From contig SWDT01000025.1 of NCBI GenBank assembly GCA_009193035.1, positions 1-64,000 on the forward strand: a stretch of DNA of 64,000 bases, read 5' to 3'. Position 1 is the stretch's first letter; every line of letters begins with the position of its first letter. A program made the position numbers and the translations under genes. Positions 12,252 to 23,380 of this stretch are shown piece after piece. Source of the DNA: Halicephalobus mephisto. Its lineage: Eukaryota; Nematoda; Chromadorea; Rhabditida; Panagrolaimidae. The notes beneath the pieces are model-generated. The model worked only from the letters and a program-made list of their open reading frames with translations, made no database searches and was not told where the DNA came from.

Positions 12252-15200
12252 TTAACTATTGTTTCCTTTGAGCAGAGACACATTCTCCACGAATTTCGAG
12301 AGCCCATCATGTAATACATTTGAGTTTTTCACAACAGGTAGAAGCTCATACATTGACTTTGCTACACTTGTAGAATCAAGTTCAACCTTTTCCGTTTTCA
12401 GTCGGTAATACTCGGGGACCATTGTCAGACTTCTAGCAATATAAAATAATGGATCAGCTCTTTTCTTCAACAGTTCTCTCGCTCCATCTGAGAGACTTTT
12501 CTTTAATGCCTTGTCCATTCTCAGGAACTCCTCTAACCCCAAGGCAGTTTTCGCAATCTCATGAGCAGCTTTGATTTCCTCCACATCAACAGGATCAACA
12601 CTTTCAAGGAAAGCAAGGAAATCCAACACTTGTTTCGCAGTCTCGTTCCAACAATACTCAAATCTCTCCTCTGCACTACTGCTGTATTTGATCCCCTGTT
12701 CCTTACAGAGCAGGTATCTGAAGGACTCTGAGTCCACGGGACACATGTTCCTTCTTCGAATTCGAAAGTGACTCCATGAGAATCCCTGAATTTCTGTTGG
12801 AGTTCCTTCAGGGGATTCAGAATATCCCCGATCCCGAAGTAGGTTCCTCTCGCGTAGGTAAAGAAGAAGAAGACGTTTTGGAGAGCCGACTTAGGGAAGA
12901 GAGAGAGGAGGTCCCGAATGGCCAGTTCGAACTGATTTCCGAGTTTGGATTCATTGGACTTGAGGACGATGCAGATGGCGTGGATTTCCTTTTGGTTGTG
13001 AATACATTCTCTAATCAAATCGAGGTTCTTCTTGTCCTGTTCAGCTCCTCTAGTGTCAGAGAGACCAGGAGTATCGATGACTTTGACTGTGTTGTTTTGG
13101 AAAGTAAATTCATGAACTTTGGGTTTCTGAGTAACCGACTGTCCAACGTCATTAAAGTTCTCGTTGTCTTCAAAGTCTCCAGCTCTCACCGTTGTCTCGT
13201 CGAACCACCCTCTTCAAGTTTCCTCTGTACTTTGAACTCCACCGGGATGCAAATCTGCATTTGGTTCTTCTTCGCCTCCTCGAAAGTGGGCCAGTTTAGA
13301 TAGTTACCGAGACCGCTGATCAGAGTTGATTTACCCACTCCTGATTCTCCTAGAAAGATGATCGTGAATGTTTGGATTTTGGTAGAGGTAAAGGCAAAAG
13401 ACAAGGTGGTGGAGGCGCAACGGGAGAAGAAAGAGGTGGCGCTGATGATACTGATGGAGATACGACAACTAAATTCGGTAACGTCGTTATCTGCGTTGCA
13501 TTCTTCACCATCAAGAGATTATTTTCCTTTTTAAGACGTTTGAATGTTTCTTTGGTGAAATTTGTGTTCACATTTTTCAAGAATTTTTCACACTTCTTAC
13601 AAGACTCCTTAAATTCTTCAACGCTCCAGTGTTCCAAGTTAGTTATCAACCTGTGATATTCAGTAACCATGGACCATTTTCTAGCTACATTCAAAATGAT
13701 TTTTGATTCATTTACAAGGTGGTCTCTCTTTCTTTGAGTTAGTTGGTCAGTTGTTCTTATGAACTCCTCCAAACTGAGAGCAGTGGTAGCCAAATGATGG
13801 ACAGCGAGAGTAATTTTCTTTTCAATCGGTTTGACTGTCTTGATGAAGGTAAGGAAATCTTTGACTTGAGCAGCACTCTCATTCAACAAAAGTCGAAATC
13901 CTCTTCTGGACGGTTGCTGTACTTCACTCCACGTTCTTGCAGAGTAGGAATTTGAAGGATTCTGAGTCGACGGCACAGGTGTTCTCCCCTCGAAATAGGT
14001 TCATGCAGCTGGATCTCTGGTCTTCTTCTTGTTCTTTGATGGTGGTTGAATCTCGATCCCGAAGAAGGTTCCACTCGCGTAGGTGAAGAAGAAGAAGACG
14101 TTTTTGAGAGCCGGTTTGGGAAGAGAGAGAGGAGGTCTCGAGGGCCAACTCAAACTCCGGTCTCGTCTCGCGTCGTTGGACTTGAGGACGATGCAGATAT
14201 GTGGATCTCCTTTTGGTTGTGAATACATTCCCTGATTAATCTGAGATTTTCCTTATCCTGTTCAGCTCCTCTGGAGTCGGAGAGACCAGGAGTGTCTATG
14301 AACTTGACAGTATTTTCTTGAAAAGTGAACTGATGAACTTTGGGTTTCTGAGTGACTGATTGTCCAATGTCGTTGAAGTTCTCGTTGTCTTCAGAGTCTC
14401 CAGCCGTCACTATTGTCTCTATGATCTTTTTATCAGCTCCTCTCCGTTGGACTTTGAATTGGAGAGGAATGCAAACTTGCATTTGGTTCTTCTTTGCTTC
14501 CTCGAAGGTGGGCCAATTCAGGTAGTTACCGAGACCGCTGATCAATGTAGATTTTCCAACACCACTTTCACCCAGGAAAATTACTGTGAACTCTTTCGGA
14601 TCTCGAACTGTTAATGTATATGCTCCAGGAACTAATGAGGGTTCAAACTCATTATCACTTTTCTCCTTGGAGACGATCTCATCGGAGGCTAATTCTAGAA
14701 TTCCATATTGGATGTTGAAATCAGTTTTAACTTTATGGGGAGTGATATCTTTCAGTTCATATTCATTAATGACATTATTGTGTTTGATCAATACAGTAGT
14801 CTTCTGAGGCTCTGATGAAGAAATATTGCTTGGATCATTGGTTATCGACGGTTCAGAATGCATCGGCTTTTTTATTTCAGGTCGATTTTCCTCAGCACTA
14901 GGCTCCGGTGGTGATGGAGGAGAGTAAGGGGGAGGAAATAGTGACGAGTTCGAAGATATATCTCCGACACTATTTTTTCTTATAATGTGAATTTTATTTT
15001 CCGATTGATGGTTGTTTGTTTCGTCGGAAGTATTCAATTCTGATTGTTGAAATGGAAAGTTAAATATATTTTCCGTTGTTGGACTTTTGTTGCCAGTCTC
15101 GTCTGTCTGAGAAATATCATCAGCGGAATCAATAAAAGGAATAGATTCTATATTGTTTGAAATGTTATTTTGTGCTTGGCTCCCATAATGAGATTGACTA

Positions 15201-16550
15201 GATCCTCCTGAAATTCTTCATTTTTTGACATTTTAAAAATATCCCCACCTGGCAATAATGGAGTTTCCTCTGTGACATTGGGATCATTAACAAGGTCTGA
15301 TGAAGATTCACTTTTAGAAGAACTCTGCTCGGGATTTGATTGAACGGAATTATTCTGGTTCCAGTTGTTTACAGTTTTCTTCTTTCGATTGTTAGCTATT
15401 ACCTGAATTAAGGAAATTAATTCCTTATTTTCTATAATTTCCGGATATTTTATAAATTTTTCATCGGGACCAATTTCCAGTAACTTCTTTATCATTTTTT
15501 TGAGTCGCAGAAGTGATTTTCCATCCATTGGTTTGTTCTTTATAAGGTCATTGATCTCTTTTGGGATCTCAGTATTGTAGAGATCATTGTAGTCATATGA
15601 AATCTCTTCGTCACTTTCTCCCAATCCTGTTGCTTTCTGTAGCTCCATCACAAACTCGACCATTTTAATAGACCGTTGAGTATTAATATATAATTCTTCG
15701 TCCTCTAAGTGAGCAAACACAGCTACACTATTATTTCCGTTTTTGTGTTCTTCAAACTTGTCCAAGAGATTTTGAATCCTACCATGTTGTATATGCTCTT
15801 CAAAATCTACCAAGTAAGAACATTCGAGATCGACAACATTGGAATCTCTCGTTAAGATTCTCGAAAGTAAATATAAATATCTCGTCCAAATTCTTTCAAT
15901 CTATAACTTTCTATTTTTCACTATTAAATATACACTTTTACTAACCTGTAATTTTCTTATGAAATTAGTCTTGACAGCCAAAAGATAATGATGCCCATAC
16001 TTTACTTTCGAAAAACGCGGTGGTTCTTTCTGAGTATTTTTCCATTTTATTTCTTCTTTTACCATGATGATTGAAAAGATCGTAACTGGTCCTTCTATTT
16101 TATTAAAGAATTCCAAAATCCGCAGAAATGCTTCATTTTTTTTCAGGATCAAGCGAATCTGAAATTTTCCGTCCAATTAATCTTCTGCTTTTTTAAAAGA
16201 AGAATTAATGTTATCAGTGCTGTATTTGACTGCTAGAAGAGTTTTTGATAAAAGACTTACCACATCATTTGTTGACAATTTGAGCAAAGTGAAGAACCTC
16301 AGATAGTCTTTGATAGTCTTTGGAGAATTGATTTCAATAGACAAAACGCTTACTGTATCTCTTTTTTCTTTTTGTTTTGAATCATTGATGAAGGTAAGAT
16401 TTTCAAAATCTTGGTCATAACCTATTGGAATCCTTTCTGGTTTTGAAAACAGAAAAACCGCTCTTTTTGTGATTGGTAAATTTGCCGGTTGAGGAAATAT
16501 TGAACAACAACCTTTAAGAAACACGCAAACATTTGAAGTATGATCAATGG
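12252..16550 (-). CDS. Gene D: inverted large GTPase with two G modules, multiply frameshifted
   Basis: Read on the minus strand, exons are about 16550-16261, 16158-15946 (213 bp, same size as gene G exon 2), 15900-15249, and 15207 to 12252. The last intron is only 41 bp (15248-15208) and restores the frame after EETPLLPG. The first exon with the start codon was not found. The N-terminal domain, a helical segment, a Pro/Ser-rich linker, the beta domain (ends PGAYTLTV) and G module 1 (P-loop near 14565) are followed by a proline-rich linker (13380-13440) and G module 2 (P-loop near 13345). The C-terminal half is interrupted by many 1-base losses (about 14200, 14170, 14130, 13945, 13890, 13370, 13195, 12745). 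If the sequence is right this is a pseudogene; if these are consensus errors it is intact. Its first module and linker closely match module 2 and linker of gene A. Confidence 0.7.
12730..14260 (-). other. Cluster of single-base indels across both G modules of gene D
   Basis: Relative to the sister modules, the minus-strand reading has lost single bases at many short runs: ttccc for ttcccc and cctcg for cctccg near 14120-14145, gcaag for gcaaag near 13940, gttga for gttgga near 13890, one C before the module-2 P-loop near 13373, one A near 13196 and one G near 12742. The segment 14000-14080 is more scrambled. The unique N-terminal exons upstream (15.2-16.5 kb) show no such damage. Confidence 0.7.
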
Positions 16551-17017
16551 CTAAAATTAAAAAATAACTATTTATCAATTAAAAATGTTCTCACTAAATA
16601 TTTAAATGCTTTGAATACTTGATTGATAAAGATTCGAAAAGGTTTTATTAAAATAAGAAAATATCTGATAGCTTTTAACGAGAATATCCACTTAAAGATC
16701 TTGAAAATACAACTAAAACAGTATTTGCAAACAGCTGTAACCGATGAACGAGCCAAATCAGTGATGTTCTAAAACTTTATCCTTGTATCGATGGAGTAAA
16801 ATAAAACTCACGTTATTCATTAACTGTTTTAGAAGACAAATAAATGAAAACTGACTAGATAAGAGATGGAATGCATAGAAGATAAAGTTTCATGACTTTT
16901 ATCAGTAGAATTAGAATAGCTGTTTGTTTCGTTTAACTCCAATATTGGGTGCGCCGGAATAAAAGAGACGAAATAATTTTTTTCAATATTGATCACTCGA
17001 CTAATTTTTAATTTCAG
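16551..17017. promoter_or_regulatory. Divergent spacer between genes D and E
   Basis: This 470-bp stretch separates the first recognised exon of D (minus) from the ATG of E (plus). It should contain the promoters of both and the missing first exon of D. It ends in ttaatttcag directly abutting the ATG of gene E, a strong trans-splice or cis acceptor. Confidence 0.4.
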
Positions 17018-20000
17018 ATGGGAAGAAAATATTTCTTCGGTAGAGAAACTGTATTTTCTGATGGATATAAAGTTGATGCTTTATCTGGAATTGAACTCGA
17101 TGATACATGTGAAATTGAAGTCAAGGTAGCTTTTGGAAGAAAACCATTAGAAGCAGTTCGTCATTTATTTGGAATAACGTTTTATCAAATTGTAAGTTTT
17201 ATAATTGTGTATATATAAGATTAAACAAAATTAATATTTTAGTTAGAGCTATTTCTTGACCAATCAGCAGAATTTAAAAGAATTCTTAACTATATACTGT
17301 GTAAAAAAAATGAAGATAGTATTATAGCCCTAGCATTATTGGATAGAAAGAACTATCATATTGACAGAGGATTCACTTATCGTGGAAATATGGTTATTTT
17401 TGTATTCGAAGACATTACTTCAGGTGTATCAGGAGAAGCATTAAATATAGTATCGAGCCAGGTAAACAATTTCGTCTATCATTAAAAGTAATTAATATAA
17501 ATTTATATAGGTACGAACGGGAATAACGAGCATGTTGACTACAGGAGAAATCCCAAAAGATATGGACCGATTATTAAACATCGACAAAAATAACAAAATT
17601 TACTGCATGTTTAATTATAAAACATTCAAAACGGATTCCATTGAACCGTGTCTTATTGAAATTAATGAACAACGGAGGAAAACGCCAATTCCTTTGTATG
17701 CAATAATGCAAGATGATAATCCATCTTCAGATTCTTCTGTCACAGAGGATACCTGTACATATTGCCACGTAACAAAGCTGCTCGTACAAATCTTTTGTTT
17801 ATTAAGGCATTATTATGAAAAAGATGATTATATCCATACACCGGTTACACATCCAGTAAATATTCATCCCTTATTGAAGGATCTTATTGATCGAGGAACA
17901 GATTATATCTACAATCTTGCTAAAAGTGCTGTGCACACAAAGAGGCGCGATATTGACGAATTTTGTAACAACAATATTAAACTTCAATTATTCATTCAAT
18001 CTGAATTCTATGGTAATAGAACGTATTCTTCTTACAGTTCAGCTATTCAAGAATATTCTGCTGTATTATCGCAATTAAATCATATGGACATTATACCATC
18101 AAAAAGTCAGTGGGTGAGTCAGGAAAAAGGACAAACAATCATTGAAGGAAGGATACGAAATTGGGATCGGAAAGTAATTGTGCCAAAGAATATGCACAAA
18201 TCATTTTTTGAATTTTGCGATGATGGTGAACTTAGCCGATTCACATGGATCCGTGATAATAATACTGTTGAAAAAGAAGCGGTCGTTGGTATTAGCGAAG
18301 GAGAATATTATCTTGGTCTTGCTCGTATTAAAAACAAACCATTAAGGCAAACGACTGTTGGAGTTGTTCTTGATTTAGTAGAAATGTTTATGCCGTTTTC
18401 TACTTATGGTATTGCATATAAATTAATTAGTAAAAAATCATTTATTATTACCAAGTGCCCCTGGTGTTCGGTCGAGAAGTTACGCATCTGGATTTGTGAA
18501 ACTTGCCGATTTCTTGTTCGTGAATGGAGTAAGACAGAAGTTGCATGTATTTGTGGAAGGACTAAATGGGGAAATTTACAATTATTTTGTTATGGATGCA
18601 GTACCATAGAAAACTCGTCGTTCCAATGGAAATCGCAAGACGACCTACCAGATAATGTAAAAGAAGATATGACTCGATTACAGGATTATGGGGTCACAAA
18701 CACACAAGATCAATATATTGGTAAGGGAAGTAATCCTGAAGAATCAAATGATTACGAAATTGCTAGACAATTGCAAGAAGAGTATGACAATAATCCAAAT
18801 GCGGAGTATTCTATTTTAGAACGTCAACAATCACATTTGGATCAATCTAAATCATCAGAGCATCCTGTAAATTCAAACTCAGAGACTGGAGCAGAATCCC
18901 CAAAGAACCCATGTTCAACAAAGAGTGAGAAAATTTTGTCGAACAACAACAATTTTGTAAAAGGAAGTGATATGGCTAAACGATTCAGTTTTCTTCAAGA
19001 TCGAAGAGAATCAAATCCAGAAAGTGAAACTCAAAATACTGAATTACCTGAGGGATCTTCTCAAAAACAAGACGATACTAACAATTTAACTGATTTTAAA
19101 ATTGACAACCAAAATGATCAGTCAGTAGTAAAAGACAATGTTCAAGATGATTCTCTAGTGGCAAATGAAAAAACAGGTAATAAACTATATCAAAATCTTT
19201 CCTCATCTCTTCCCCTCTCTACATCAACAACTAATGATGACAACTACCAACATACGAACCAAAATTCAGCCCCTTCTGATTCTCAGGCAGCAGATCACAG
19301 AGATAACAAAGATACACCAGCAATATACTTGAGTCAAATGTCTGAAGAACCCAATGCTCATATACTTACAAATACAGATCTTGATGAGATAGATAAATAC
19401 AATGATTCAAGTAACACAAATCCACCAGAACCTCAGAAGACTACTGTATTGATCAACCACAATAATGTCATTAATGAATATGAACTGAAAGATATCACTC
19501 CCCACAAAGTTAAAACTGATTTCAACATCCAATATGGAATGATAGTCCAAAAAAATACTATGATAAGAATCAATTACAAGGATCTAGAAAGAGAATTCGA
19601 TGTGAATGATGTCTCTCCAAGTAAAATAAAGCTCGCTTTCGAAATTAAATCACGCGAGATAGACCTTTCTTTCGAAGAAATTATTTACAAAGAGAAAAAT
19701 GAAAGTGAATTTGAACCACTATTAGTTCCTGGAGCATATAGATTAACAGTTCGAGGTCCAAAAGAATTCACAGTAATTTTCCTGGGTGAAAGTGGAGTTG
19801 GAAAATCGACACTGATCAGTGGTCTCGGTAACTATCTGAACTGGCCCACTTTCGAGGAAGCGAAGAAGAACCAAATGCAGATTTGCATCCCGGTGGAGTT
19901 CAAAGTACAGAGGAAGCTTGAAGAGGGTGGGTTCGACGAGACAACGGTGAGAGCTGGGACAGTGGAAGACAACGAGAACTTTAATGACGTTGGACAGTCG

Positions 20001-20924
20001 GTCACTCAGAAACCCAAAGTTCATGAATTTACTTTCCAAAAAAACACAGTCAAAGTCATCGATACTCCTGGTCTCTCTGACACTAGAGGAGCTGAACAGG
20101 ACAAGAAGAACCTCGAATTGATTAGAGAATTCATCCATGATCAAAAGGAAATCCACACCATCTGCATCGTCCTCAAATCCAATGAGTCCAAACTCGGAAA
20201 TCAGTTCGAGCTTGCTATCAGAGACCTCCTCTCTCTCTTCCCTAAGTCGGCTCTCAAAAACGTATTCTTCTTCTTTACCTACGCGAGAGGAACCTACTTC
20301 GGGATCGGGGATATTCTGAATCCCCTGAAGGAACTCCAACAGAAGTTCAGGGATTCTCATGGAGTCAGTTTCGAATTCGAAGGAAGGAACATGTGTCCTG
20401 TGGACTCAGAGTCCTTCAGATACCTGCTCTGTAAGGAACAGGGGATCAAATACAGCAGTAGTGCAGAGGAGAGATTTGAGTATTGCTGGAATGAGACGGC
20501 GAAACAAGTCTTGGATTTCCTTGCTTTCCTTGAAAGTGTTGATCCTGTTGATGTGGAGGAAATCAAAGCAGCTCATGAGATTGCGAAAACTGCCTTGGAG
20601 TTGGAAAAGTTCCTGAGAACGGACAAGGCATTAAAGAAGGGTCTCTCAGAAAGAGCAGTAGAACTGTTGAACAAAAGAGGGGAACCATTATTTTGTATTG
20701 CTAGAAGTCTGACAATGGTCCCCGAGTATTACCGACTGAAAACAGAAAAGGTTGAATTTGATTCTACAGAGATAAAGAAATCAATAGAGGAACTTCTACC
20801 TGTTGTGAAAAGTTCAAAAGTATTACATGATGGACTCTTGAAATTGACAGATAATTTAAAACTCTGGAGAAAACATGGTGAAATGAACACGGGAACTTCT
20901 GTTGCTAATGGTACAAATAGGTAA
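17018..20924 (+). CDS. Gene E: large GTPase with four-knuckle zinc module, double beta domain and one G module
   Basis: Three exons, 17018-17191, 17243-17461 and 17511-20924, all joined in phase 0, give about 1268 residues. The first two exons match the N-terminal domain of C, D and G (YFFGRE start). Unlike the others, residues of about 140-500 form an extra globular region ending in paired cysteine knuckles: C447-x2-C450, C460-x2-C463, C477-x-C479 and C491-x2-C494, a probable two-zinc ribbon. Around residue 545 the helix NDYEIARQLQEEYDNN resembles ubiquitin-binding UIM/MIU helices (a guess from pattern). A low-complexity linker follows, then one partial and one complete copy of the beta domain. 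The single G module has its P-loop at residue 890 (GESGVGKS) and DTPG at 982, and lacks a canonical G4. The helical tail is the VDPVDVEEIK type shared with D module 2 and G. The function is unknown. Confidence 0.85.
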
Positions 20925-21505
20925 TGCAGAAATTCTATGGTGTATTAATTGATAAAATCATGTATTTATACATAACAAAGAGTAATTTATCTTTACTATT
21001 ATGAAAGAGATTATATGATCTTCCTATTATCTTTGAAATTTAATCAATAACGCTTTTTTGATGAAAATAGTGAAAGTTTATTATCAGCGGAAAATTAAGG
21101 CTCTTTGATTCATTTTTTCTACTTTTCTTTGCTCATAAATATTCATTTTCAGCCACAATGATGATATTCAAAATCGAAATTGATGCTGAAGAAATTTGAA
21201 GATTTACCACAAAATAATCAAAGATATCGAGATATCTGTCAGCTGCACTTCAAGACAAGTAAAGAACCTAAATTCAAGATCAGTTTTAATCAATCTAAAA
21301 CTCTTCATCCAGTGGAATCATCACAATAAATATAATATTTAGTTTTATATTTTGTGTATTTATTTTTAAATCGAAAAATTTCCAATTCGAAAATCATGTG
21401 ATCAGAAATGTCGCTATCGTTTGAATATCTTTATTCTTCGTAATTTTGATCATGTATTTATCGTGAACAGTTTAACTTTAATAAGTTTTTCAGAATTCAT
21501 CAATT
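20925..21505. other. Spacer between genes E and F
   Basis: About 580 bp of AT-rich sequence without an open frame. It ends in aataagtttttcag 12 bases before the ATG of gene F, a likely trans-splice acceptor. Confidence 0.5.
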
Positions 21506-23239
21506 ATGAAAGGTGACTCGAATTTGAGCAAAAAAGAATTCACCATCCTGCTTCTGGGAATGACAGGCGCTGGGAAGTCCACATACATCAACAGTGTCGC
21601 CAACTATCTCTGTTATGAGACTTTAAAAGAAGCGGTCAATGGAAGTCGGCCTGTATGTATCATCCCTACCAAATTTGATCACACTTGTAAAATGCCTAAT
21701 GGAGGTTTCCAAACGATAACAATTGAAATGGAGGGACAAAACGCAGCTGATGAAGGTAATGAACGTTTTGGTTCTGCTCAATCAGCTACTCAACAACCGA
21801 GATGCTATTCCTTCGTTCAAAACGACATCAAGATCAATATCCTCGATGTTCCTGGAGTGTGTGACACCAGAGGCATTGAAACAGACAAAGAAAACAAGAA
21901 GCTCATTATTGCGAAAATCCAACAATTTCCAGAAATCCATTCTATTTGGATATTGTTGAAATCATTGGAGAATCGTGAAACAACTCAGTTTCTTTTTAGC
22001 TTGAAGGATATATTTACCGTAGTTCCGAAACAAGCCATTGAGAACATTTCCTTCGTTATCACGCACAGTAAGAGCACAGATTTTACCCCTGGGCAGACCA
22101 TCACACCTCTGACTAACTTTATCGCCAACCTCAACGCTAGTCAGAATTTGAATATAGACTTAAATAAGACCATATTCTGCGTCGATAGTGAATCCTTCAG
22201 ATATCAAGTAGGATGGTATACGAGTCCTAAATTCAAAGCAGACGTCAAAAATAAAATAAATTCCTACGAAGAATCATGGATAGAATCTCGTAGAGCTACA
22301 TTGAATCTATTGGAGAAGACCCTTAAAGCGGTTCCCCGACCATCTGCGTTGTTTGTAGCTGTCCACAATGCAAGAGTCGCGATCCCCTGTTTTCTCAATG
22401 CAGCCACCAGAATTCTCACTACTATTGAAAAAAACAAATCTCCAAGTTTCCGCAAAAAATTAACACAACAGTTGATGAATGGGAATCAAATCCAAAACGA
22501 TATCAATGTCAACAAAGCGAGATCTCCCAAGACAATCTGTACTGGTCGAAACTGCATCTCGTGGACTATTCAAAAAGATGGAACTAAGAAATTCAACTTT
22601 AACATCTGTCATAATAATTGTTACTTAAGCAACATCGTTCACGGGAAATATCCCCAGGAAGCTCTGATAGACTGTCAAATCTTCGATATTAATGAAAAGT
22701 GCAATATATGCGGATGCAGCTATAAAGTTCACACCCATGCTTTCTTCGATTTTGAAAACGTTGAGAAATCTACAAAAGTTCCTAAAATGACTCAACCTCA
22801 AGCCGAGGCTTGGATCAATAAATATTTGAAGGAACTGAATGCAATGAAGAATGCCATTTTTGATGCTTTCCTCGTCGCTTATCGCTATCTTCATCAGAAC
22901 TCTATTTTGACTTACAACGATTCACTTGAGGAACAGGTTAACCTTGAAATCAGAGTTCTGGAAGGAACAGAAACTGCAGATCCAGAAGTAATCAAAAATC
23001 TGAAGAGCGTTATTGAAAAGCATAAACAGATGGTTGAAACATTCCAAGCGTTATCGAAAAATGATTTACAAAAGGACAAAGTTACTAATGAAAAATTCGC
23101 CGAAGTCATCAACAAAGTCTTCGCTTTGCCTCCACTAGGACCAACGATCAAAAAGATCTATGATTCAGAACGAGAAACTGTGATAGAATATAGTTCCGAT
23201 TTTACTCCTCTTCCTGTCAACCATGTACCACGTGTTTAG
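21506..23239 (+). CDS. Gene F: single-module P-loop GTPase with Cys/His-rich tail
   Basis: A continuous 577-residue frame, paralogous over its whole length to gene B. The N-terminal G domain has P-loop GMTGAGKS near residue 18, switch-II DVPGVCDTRG near 115 and HSKSTD in place of G4 near 190. The tail has TICTGRNC, CHNNCYL, CNICGC and HTHAFF, a conserved Cys/His constellation likely to bind zinc. The C-terminal third is helical. The start follows a TTTTTCAG acceptor by 12 bases. Gene G begins 142 bp after the stop, the same order and nearly the same spacing as B and C, so F and G may form an operon. No defects seen. Role unknown. Confidence 0.87.
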   Translation: MKGDSNLSKKEFTILLLGMTGAGKSTYINSVANYLCYETLKEAVNGSRPVCIIPTKFDHTCKMPNGGFQTITIEMEGQNAADEGNERFGSAQSATQQPRCYSFVQNDIKINILDVPGVCDTRGIETDKENKKLIIAKIQQFPEIHSIWILLKSLENRETTQFLFSLKDIFTVVPKQAIENISFVITHSKSTDFTPGQTITPLTNFIANLNASQNLNIDLNKTIFCVDSESFRYQVGWYTSPKFKADVKNKINSYEESWIESRRATLNLLEKTLKAVPRPSALFVAVHNARVAIPCFLNAATRILTTIEKNKSPSFRKKLTQQLMNGNQIQNDINVNKARSPKTICTGRNCISWTIQKDGTKKFNFNICHNNCYLSNIVHGKYPQEALIDCQIFDINEKCNICGCSYKVHTHAFFDFENVEKSTKVPKMTQPQAEAWINKYLKELNAMKNAIFDAFLVAYRYLHQNSILTYNDSLEEQVNLEIRVLEGTETADPEVIKNLKSVIEKHKQMVETFQALSKNDLQKDKVTNEKFAEVINKVFALPPLGPTIKKIYDSERETVIEYSSDFTPLPVNHVPRV

Positions 23240-23380
23240 TTTTTTGATCAATAAGTTAATAACACGGTGTTGTGAACAACATATACTAATTTCTGGATGA
23301 TCGATTGATATACTGTTCGAAACAGTAGTATATTTATCAATTTAATTATTAACGTGTTGAACAATTAATCGTATTTTAGG

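Noticed and set aside
16568..16756. 62-codon hydrophobic minus-strand frame that might be exon 1 of gene D
   Set aside because: It starts at TTG, not ATG, and its good donor (gtgagaac) joins the next exon in the wrong phase, so I left the D start open.
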